Part shown: in pieces, positions 60,006 to 64,000 of the stretch
Position numbering within the stretch: position 1 is the first letter of the stretch
Layout: each line of letters starts with the position of its first letter
Assembly: GCA_958428365.1 (NCBI GenBank)
Contig: CAUAFT010000008.1
Span: 62,001-126,000 of the forward strand
DNA from: an uncultured Lachnospiraceae bacterium
Lineage (GTDB): Bacteria > Bacillota > Clostridia > Lachnospirales > Lachnospiraceae
Reading direction: 5' to 3'
DNA length: 64,000 nucleotides
Notes under the pieces: generated by a model
What the model saw: the letters and a program-made list of their open reading frames with translations, nothing else
Database searches by the model: none
Told to the model about the DNA's origin: nothing
Position numbers and translations under genes: made by a program

Positions 60006-60935
60006 ATGCGGCGGCTGTTACGCTCTTGTATTTTCTGTGTTCTGCTTCTGCTCCTTCCCACTCTGACGGGATGCAGTCCATCCGGCTCTTCCGGGGGCGG
60101 GGATTCCGATAAAGGTTCCTGGGATAATACCCCAAAGGTATTGGTCCCTTCGGCAGAGGGAACCATCGTAACCGGGAACGACTCCATAGAGATCGACCTT
60201 TCCAATACGGCAAAGGGCTATCTCATGGCAAGATATACCGGAAGCAGCGATAAGGTGAAGTTCTTCATCGTTACCCCCGACGAGATACGCTATACCTATG
60301 ATCTTCCGGCTTCCACCGACTGGATGGCTCTGCCTTTTACAGCGGGAAACGGTTCCTATACCCTGGATGTGCGGGAACATGTGGGAGACGAGCTCTACTC
60401 CAACCTCTTCCAGGAAACGGTGGAGGTCACTCTGGAGGATGAATTTACACCCTTCCTCTATCCGAATCAGTACACCTGGTTTTCTGAGGACAGCCAGGCT
60501 GTGAAAAAGGCTTCCGAGCTGACCGAAGGATGCAGCAGCGGTCTGGATGCAGTAACACAGATCTATAATTATGTAATCGAGAATGTGGAATATGACTATG
60601 ATAAGGCGGCCAGCGTGCAAAGCGGCTATCTCCCGGATGTGGACGAGACTCTGAGCAGCAAAAAGGGGATCTGCTTCGACTACGCGGCTTTAATGACCGC
60701 CATGCTCCGCTCCCAGGGGATCCCCACCAAGCTGGAGATCGGCTATTCCGGCGAGATCTACCATGCCTGGATCAACACCTATCTGGAGGAGACCGGCTGG
60801 GTGGATCACATCATCGAATTTGACGGGAAGAACTGGTCCCTGATGGACCCTACCCTTGCCGCCGGAAACGATTCTTCTTCGGTAAAGGATTATGTGGGCG
60901 ACGGCTCCAATTACACGGTGAAATATTCCAGATAG
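60006..60935 (+). CDS. Transglutaminase-like domain lipoprotein
   Basis: Start at MRRLLRSCIFCV after AAAGGAGG. The 309-residue protein has a lipoprotein signal (LLLLLPTLTGC) and a Ser/Gly linker. Its N-terminal beta-rich domain spans about residues 40-150, and its transglutaminase-like domain has the Cys-His-Asp triad in GICFDYAAL, IYHAWIN and LMDPT. Bacterial members are mostly proteases or crosslinkers acting at the cell surface. It precedes a type IV pilus-like operon by 27 bp and faces the sortase pilus operon, so it could process or crosslink surface fibres; that link is inference. Confidence 0.9.
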   Translation: MRRLLRSCIFCVLLLLLPTLTGCSPSGSSGGGDSDKGSWDNTPKVLVPSAEGTIVTGNDSIEIDLSNTAKGYLMARYTGSSDKVKFFIVTPDEIRYTYDLPASTDWMALPFTAGNGSYTLDVREHVGDELYSNLFQETVEVTLEDEFTPFLYPNQYTWFSEDSQAVKKASELTEGCSSGLDAVTQIYNYVIENVEYDYDKAASVQSGYLPDVDETLSSKKGICFDYAALMTAMLRSQGIPTKLEIGYSGEIYHAWINTYLEETGWVDHIIEFDGKNWSLMDPTLAAGNDSSSVKDYVGDGSNYTVKYSR

Positions 60936-60962
60936 CATGTAAGTCTATACCTATCGATACCT

Positions 60963-62033
60963 ATGAGAAAGGATGAAACCAGATTGAATACGAATATGAA
61001 GCGAACACTTTCCAATATGGAGCTGGCTTCTTTTTCCAGCCAGTTCTCTGAGATCCTCCGGGCCGGCATCTCTCCCGGAGAAGGAATTGCCATTATGCTG
61101 GAGGACACTTCCTCCGGTGAAGAAAAAGAGATCCTCACAGCGATTCAGGACACTTTAAATACTACGGGGATCTTCAGCATGGGACTGGAAGACGCCGGAG
61201 TTTTCCCGGAGTATATGCTGAACATGGTCCGGCTGGGAGAACAGGCGGGACGGCTGGACGAAGTCATGGAAGCCTTATCCTCGCACTATGAGCGGGAAGC
61301 AGGACTCGCCGCTGCCATCAAAAGCGCCGTCACCTATCCCTGTATCATGATCGGCATGATGCTTTTGGTGGTACTGGTGCTTGTCACAAAGGTGCTGCCT
61401 GTTTTTAACCAGGTCTTTGCCCAGTTCGGCACCGGCATGTCGGGGATGTCCAAAGCACTTTTAAATATCGGACAGGCTTTGAACCGTTACTCCCTTGTCT
61501 TTGTGCTGATCCTGGCAGTTTTGATCCTGCTGTTTTTATATTTTTCCAGAACGGAATCCGGAAGAAGGAATGCTGCAAAGCTCTTTTCCAATTTCGGACC
61601 CACCCGTTCTTTCTACCACAAAAGCGCCGCCTGCCGCTTTGCCAGCGGTATGGCGCTGACTCTAAAGAGCGGTCTGACCCCGGAGGAGGGCTTAAAAATG
61701 GCGGGAAACCTGGCGCCGGATCCGGTCTTTCAGAAGAAGCTCGATCACTGCTCCTCTCTGCTGGATGAGGGAAAACCTCTGGCGGAAGCCCTCTCAGGCT
61801 CCGGCATTTTTACCGGAATCCAGTCCAGAATGCTCCTGGTGGGCGACCGGACAGGTTCCGTGGACGACGCCATGCTGAAAATCGCCGCCCAGTACGAGGA
61901 GGAACTGGATGAATCCATCGGAAACGCTATTTCTATTATTGAACCGACTCTGGTGGCAGTGCTGTCCATCATTGTGGGACTGATCCTGCTCTCCGTCATG
62001 ATACCGCTGATGGGCATTTTATCTGAAATTTAG
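60963..62033 (+). CDS. Type II secretion / type IV pilus inner-membrane protein (GspF/PilC family)
   Basis: The 356-residue frame has two T2SSF domains (about 20-140: FSSQFSEILRAGISPGEGIA, NMVRLGEQAGRLDEVMEAL; about 215-345: FASGMALTLKSGLTPEEGLK, MLLVGDRTGSVDDAMLKIA) and three membrane helices. The first ATG has no ribosome binding site; initiation at TTG 60984 or ATG 60996 after AAAGGATG is as likely. It is the platform protein that couples pilus or pseudopilus subunits to the ATPase. Confidence 0.92.
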   Translation: MRKDETRLNTNMKRTLSNMELASFSSQFSEILRAGISPGEGIAIMLEDTSSGEEKEILTAIQDTLNTTGIFSMGLEDAGVFPEYMLNMVRLGEQAGRLDEVMEALSSHYEREAGLAAAIKSAVTYPCIMIGMMLLVVLVLVTKVLPVFNQVFAQFGTGMSGMSKALLNIGQALNRYSLVFVLILAVLILLFLYFSRTESGRRNAAKLFSNFGPTRSFYHKSAACRFASGMALTLKSGLTPEEGLKMAGNLAPDPVFQKKLDHCSSLLDEGKPLAEALSGSGIFTGIQSRMLLVGDRTGSVDDAMLKIAAQYEEELDESIGNAISIIEPTLVAVLSIIVGLILLSVMIPLMGILSEI

Positions 62034-62046
62034 GGAGGCAGAGATT

Positions 62047-62376
62047 ATGGCAAGATTCACGACGAAAAAGCAAAATACCTCCCTGCGGAACATGCTTCTC
62101 TCAGTCCTTGTATTCCTGGGGATCCTGTTCCTGTTTTATCTGGGAGTCTCCTCCCTGTCCCGCACCTCCGACCGGGAGCAGGAGGCTGCGCTGCGCTCAG
62201 CCATTACGGAGAGCGCCGTCCACTGTTACGCCATCAGGGGCTATTATCCAAAAGATCTGGAGACTCTGGTGGAGGATTACGGGATCACCTACGACACGGA
62301 ACATTTTTTCGTGGATTACCAGCCCCAGGGAGAAAACATTATGCCTGAGATCACGGTTATAAGGAAAGGAGACTGA
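62047..62376 (+). CDS. Small single-pass protein of the type IV pilus-like operon
   Basis: 109 residues with one membrane helix (MLLSVLVFLGILFLFYLGVS) and a soluble tail whose AITESAVHCYAIRGYYPKDL segment resembles pseudopilin-like or minor-pilin C-domains. No prepilin cleavage motif is evident. GGGAGG precedes the ATG. It sits between the platform gene and a DUF4860-type gene. Confidence 0.75.
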   Translation: MARFTTKKQNTSLRNMLLSVLVFLGILFLFYLGVSSLSRTSDREQEAALRSAITESAVHCYAIRGYYPKDLETLVEDYGITYDTEHFFVDYQPQGENIMPEITVIRKGD

Positions 62377-62380
62377 GGAT

Positions 62381-62869
62381 ATGAAGAGATTTCGCTCGAA
62401 AAATCACAGCGTGGATCTGCTGTTTACCATCTCTCTTTTCTTCGTATTTACCATCACCGCCCTGTATGTGACCATGGCGGGGGCGAACCTCTATGAGAGC
62501 ACGGTAACACAGACCGCCCGCGATTACTCTGTATTCACCCCTCTCTCCTATCTGGAGCAGAAGGTGCAGCGATATGACACCGCCGGGGGGGTATCCGTTC
62601 TGGAAAAGGACGGACAGGATATCCTCTGTCTCCACGAAACCATCGAAGAGACGGCTTACACCACCTATATCTATACTCTGGACGGAAAATTAATGGAACT
62701 GTTTTTAAAAGACGGCAGCACGCCTGACTTAAAAAGCGGCACGGCTTTGATGGATTCCGGTTCCTTAAGCCTGAAAGAGGAAAAAAACAGTCTTCTACAG
62801 CTAAGTCTTACCGATGAAGACGATACTTTACAGACCCTGACCATTCATTTAAAGGCAAAGGAGGAATGA
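62381..62869 (+). CDS. DUF4860-type membrane-anchored protein
   Basis: 162 residues with an N-terminal membrane helix (LLFTISLFFVFTITALYVTM) and an extracytoplasmic beta-rich domain. The family is seen in clostridial type IV pilus/secretion operons and its role is unknown. It starts 4 bp after the previous stop and is followed after 3 bp by a pilin-like gene, so the genes are tightly coupled. Confidence 0.75.
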   Translation: MKRFRSKNHSVDLLFTISLFFVFTITALYVTMAGANLYESTVTQTARDYSVFTPLSYLEQKVQRYDTAGGVSVLEKDGQDILCLHETIEETAYTTYIYTLDGKLMELFLKDGSTPDLKSGTALMDSGSLSLKEEKNSLLQLSLTDEDDTLQTLTIHLKAKEE

Positions 62870-62872
62870 CCG

Positions 62873-63316
62873 ATGAAACGTTCGCTGCCAAAGCGCTCCA
62901 ACCTCTTTCTCATGGAAATGATCCTGGCGATCCTCTTCTTTGCCCTGGCAGGCGCTGTCTGTATGCAGCTTTTTGTAAAAGCCCGCATGCTCTCTGAGAA
63001 TACCTCAGCCAGGAATCAGTCCCTGGTCCTGGCAAAAAGCGCAGCCTCCGCTTTTGAAGCCGGGGACGGCAATCTGGCTACTTTAAAAAAAGACTATCCA
63101 TACAGCCGGATAGAGGATTCCACTTTAAAAATCTTCTATGACGGGAACTGGAAGCCCTGCGAAAAAAAGGATAAGATCTATGAGATGCAGATTACGATAG
63201 AAAAACAAAACGGGAATCTTACCACCGCCTCCATTGCGGTGACGGATTCCAGAAACGAAGAATTATTACGGCTGAAGGCCGACTGCTATCAGCAGATAAA
63301 GGCGGTGATGGAATGA
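62873..63316 (+). CDS. Pilin-like single-pass protein
   Basis: 147 residues with an N-terminal helix (LMEMILAILFFALAGAVCMQ) resembling a pilin spine; the preceding KRSNLF lacks a clear Gly-Phe/Met prepilin cleavage site. The remainder is a small alpha/beta domain. A minor pilin or pseudopilin is likely. The last four bases overlap the next gene (ATGA). Confidence 0.7.
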   Translation: MKRSLPKRSNLFLMEMILAILFFALAGAVCMQLFVKARMLSENTSARNQSLVLAKSAASAFEAGDGNLATLKKDYPYSRIEDSTLKIFYDGNWKPCEKKDKIYEMQITIEKQNGNLTTASIAVTDSRNEELLRLKADCYQQIKAVME

Positions 63317-63735
63317 AGCAGAAAAAATATCCTATGGTCAATATCGGAACCGCCTCTATTCTTACCGTATTTGTGATTCTGGCGATGGTGACCTTCGCCG
63401 TTCTGACCTACATGAGCGCCCGAAAGGACTCCCGCTATACGGAAGAAGCATTGGAGACCGCAACAGAGCATCAGGAGGCGGTTCATCTCGCCTACGAGAA
63501 GATCGCTAAGATCGACTGCGCCCTGCAAAAGAGCTATGAAGAAGGCAATTTTGAAAATGAATTAACGCAGAATTATACATTTTCCATTCCAAGCTCGGAT
63601 ACCTCCAGGCTGCATGTAACCTTAACGCCCTGCCTTCCCTCTGAAAATAACGGCGTCCTCTACAAGATCACCTCATTTCAGGAAGTCAACACGGAAGAGT
63701 GGGAAAATAACAGTACTTTGAAACTGATGGAATAA
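63313..63735 (+). CDS. Single-pass protein of the type IV pilus-like operon
   Basis: 140 residues with a membrane helix near residues 14-34 (SILTVFVILAMVTFAVLTYM) and a coiled, Glu-rich soluble region. No domain is recognised. It may be a minor pilin or assembly factor, judged by position directly before the PilT-like ATPase. Confidence 0.65.
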   Translation: MKQKKYPMVNIGTASILTVFVILAMVTFAVLTYMSARKDSRYTEEALETATEHQEAVHLAYEKIAKIDCALQKSYEEGNFENELTQNYTFSIPSSDTSRLHVTLTPCLPSENNGVLYKITSFQEVNTEEWENNSTLKLME

Positions 63736-63756
63736 TCATAGAAAGGATGACAGATT

Positions 63757-64000
63757 ATGCATAACACACAGGAGATTCTGGAACAGATTTCCATGAAGAA
63801 AGCCTCCGATATTTTTATTGTGGCAGGTCGTCCCCTGTCCTACCGCCTGAACGACCAGATCATCACCTACTCCGACGAACGGCTGGTGCCGGAGGATACG
63901 GAGCAGATGATCCGGGATATCTATAAACTCGCCTATGACAGAGACCTCTCTGAGCTGTTAAAAAGCGGAGACGACGACTTTTCTTTTGCCCTGACGGGAA
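63757..64000 (+). CDS. PilT-like secretion/retraction ATPase, 3' end outside window
   Basis: An ATG after AAAGGATG opens MHNTQEILEQISMKKASDIF..., whose ASDIFIVAGRPLSYRLNDQI segment is the N-terminal PAS-like domain of PilT/GspE ATPases (usual form SDLHL.AG.PP..R..G). Only 81 codons are visible, ahead of the Walker motifs. It completes a platform-pilins-ATPase module, and type IV pilus assembly ATPase (PilB) or retraction ATPase (PilT) cannot be separated here. Confidence 0.8.
   Translation, partial: MHNTQEILEQISMKKASDIFIVAGRPLSYRLNDQIITYSDERLVPEDTEQMIRDIYKLAYDRDLSELLKSGDDDFSFALTG

Overview
The window reads as a chromosome segment of a Gram-positive anaerobe of the Clostridia, most likely a Lachnospiraceae-type gut bacterium. 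The reasons are a complete Firmicutes-style S10-spc-alpha ribosomal cluster with a KOW/L14e-like gene between map and infA, an L17 with a long internal insertion, a two-gene SufC/SufB-like iron-sulfur assembly unit, a sortase-B pilus operon, a BspA-type leucine-rich surface protein, and strong GGAGG ribosome binding sites. The species assignment is inference.

Layout. 1-4 kb (+): 3' part of a Y-family DNA polymerase, then mtnN-luxS (activated methyl cycle, AI-2 synthesis) and an smsC-smsB pair closed by a strong terminator. 4-13.9 kb (-): a multi-spanning membrane protein with an 11-residue tandem repeat, then a redox cluster running from a LysR gene down to an aldo/keto reductase with ferredoxin clusters. 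It includes two flavodoxins (one a lipoprotein), a DUF4405 membrane protein, a MATE exporter, a carboxymuconolactone decarboxylase-like protein, a cupin and an iron alcohol dehydrogenase. 14-19.8 kb is AT-rich accessory DNA: two decayed genes, a SAM methyltransferase, a chloramphenicol-acetyltransferase-like gene whose ATG is followed directly by a stop codon, a FadR-type GntR regulator, a triple-hairpin element, and an 814-residue restriction-methylation-specificity fusion.

19.8-27.1 kb: rlmD and a yhaM-like exonuclease (-), divergent from mutS2 and an OmpR-type two-component system (+). 27.1-29.1 kb: a compact LytTR locus holding a small ORF, an orphan LytTR regulator, a promoter with paired LytTR-type direct repeats, a peptidase-C39-like fragment and a one-pass membrane protein. 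29.1-45.8 kb (-): the ribosomal cluster from rpsJ to rplQ, including secY, adk, map, infA and a short GTG-started rpmJ, with a promoter and leader at the head and one internal promoter. 45.9-51.2 kb: a BspA-like repeat protein, a lysophospholipase-like hydrolase, two tandem MarR genes, and a rRNA methyltransferase-like gene (+).

51.3-59.5 kb (-): a sortase-assembled pilus operon in the order large adhesin, signal-peptidase-like protein with substituted catalytic residues, FctA-type major pilin with a TPTG sorting signal, class B sortase, and a membrane-tethered FctA-domain protein. 60-64 kb (+): a transglutaminase-like lipoprotein followed by a type IV pilus / type II secretion-like operon (GspF/PilC, four small single-pass proteins, and the start of a PilT-like ATPase). 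Two surface-fibre systems therefore face each other across a repeat-rich intergenic region of about 500 bp.

No rRNA, tRNA, CRISPR array or intact insertion sequence was seen.
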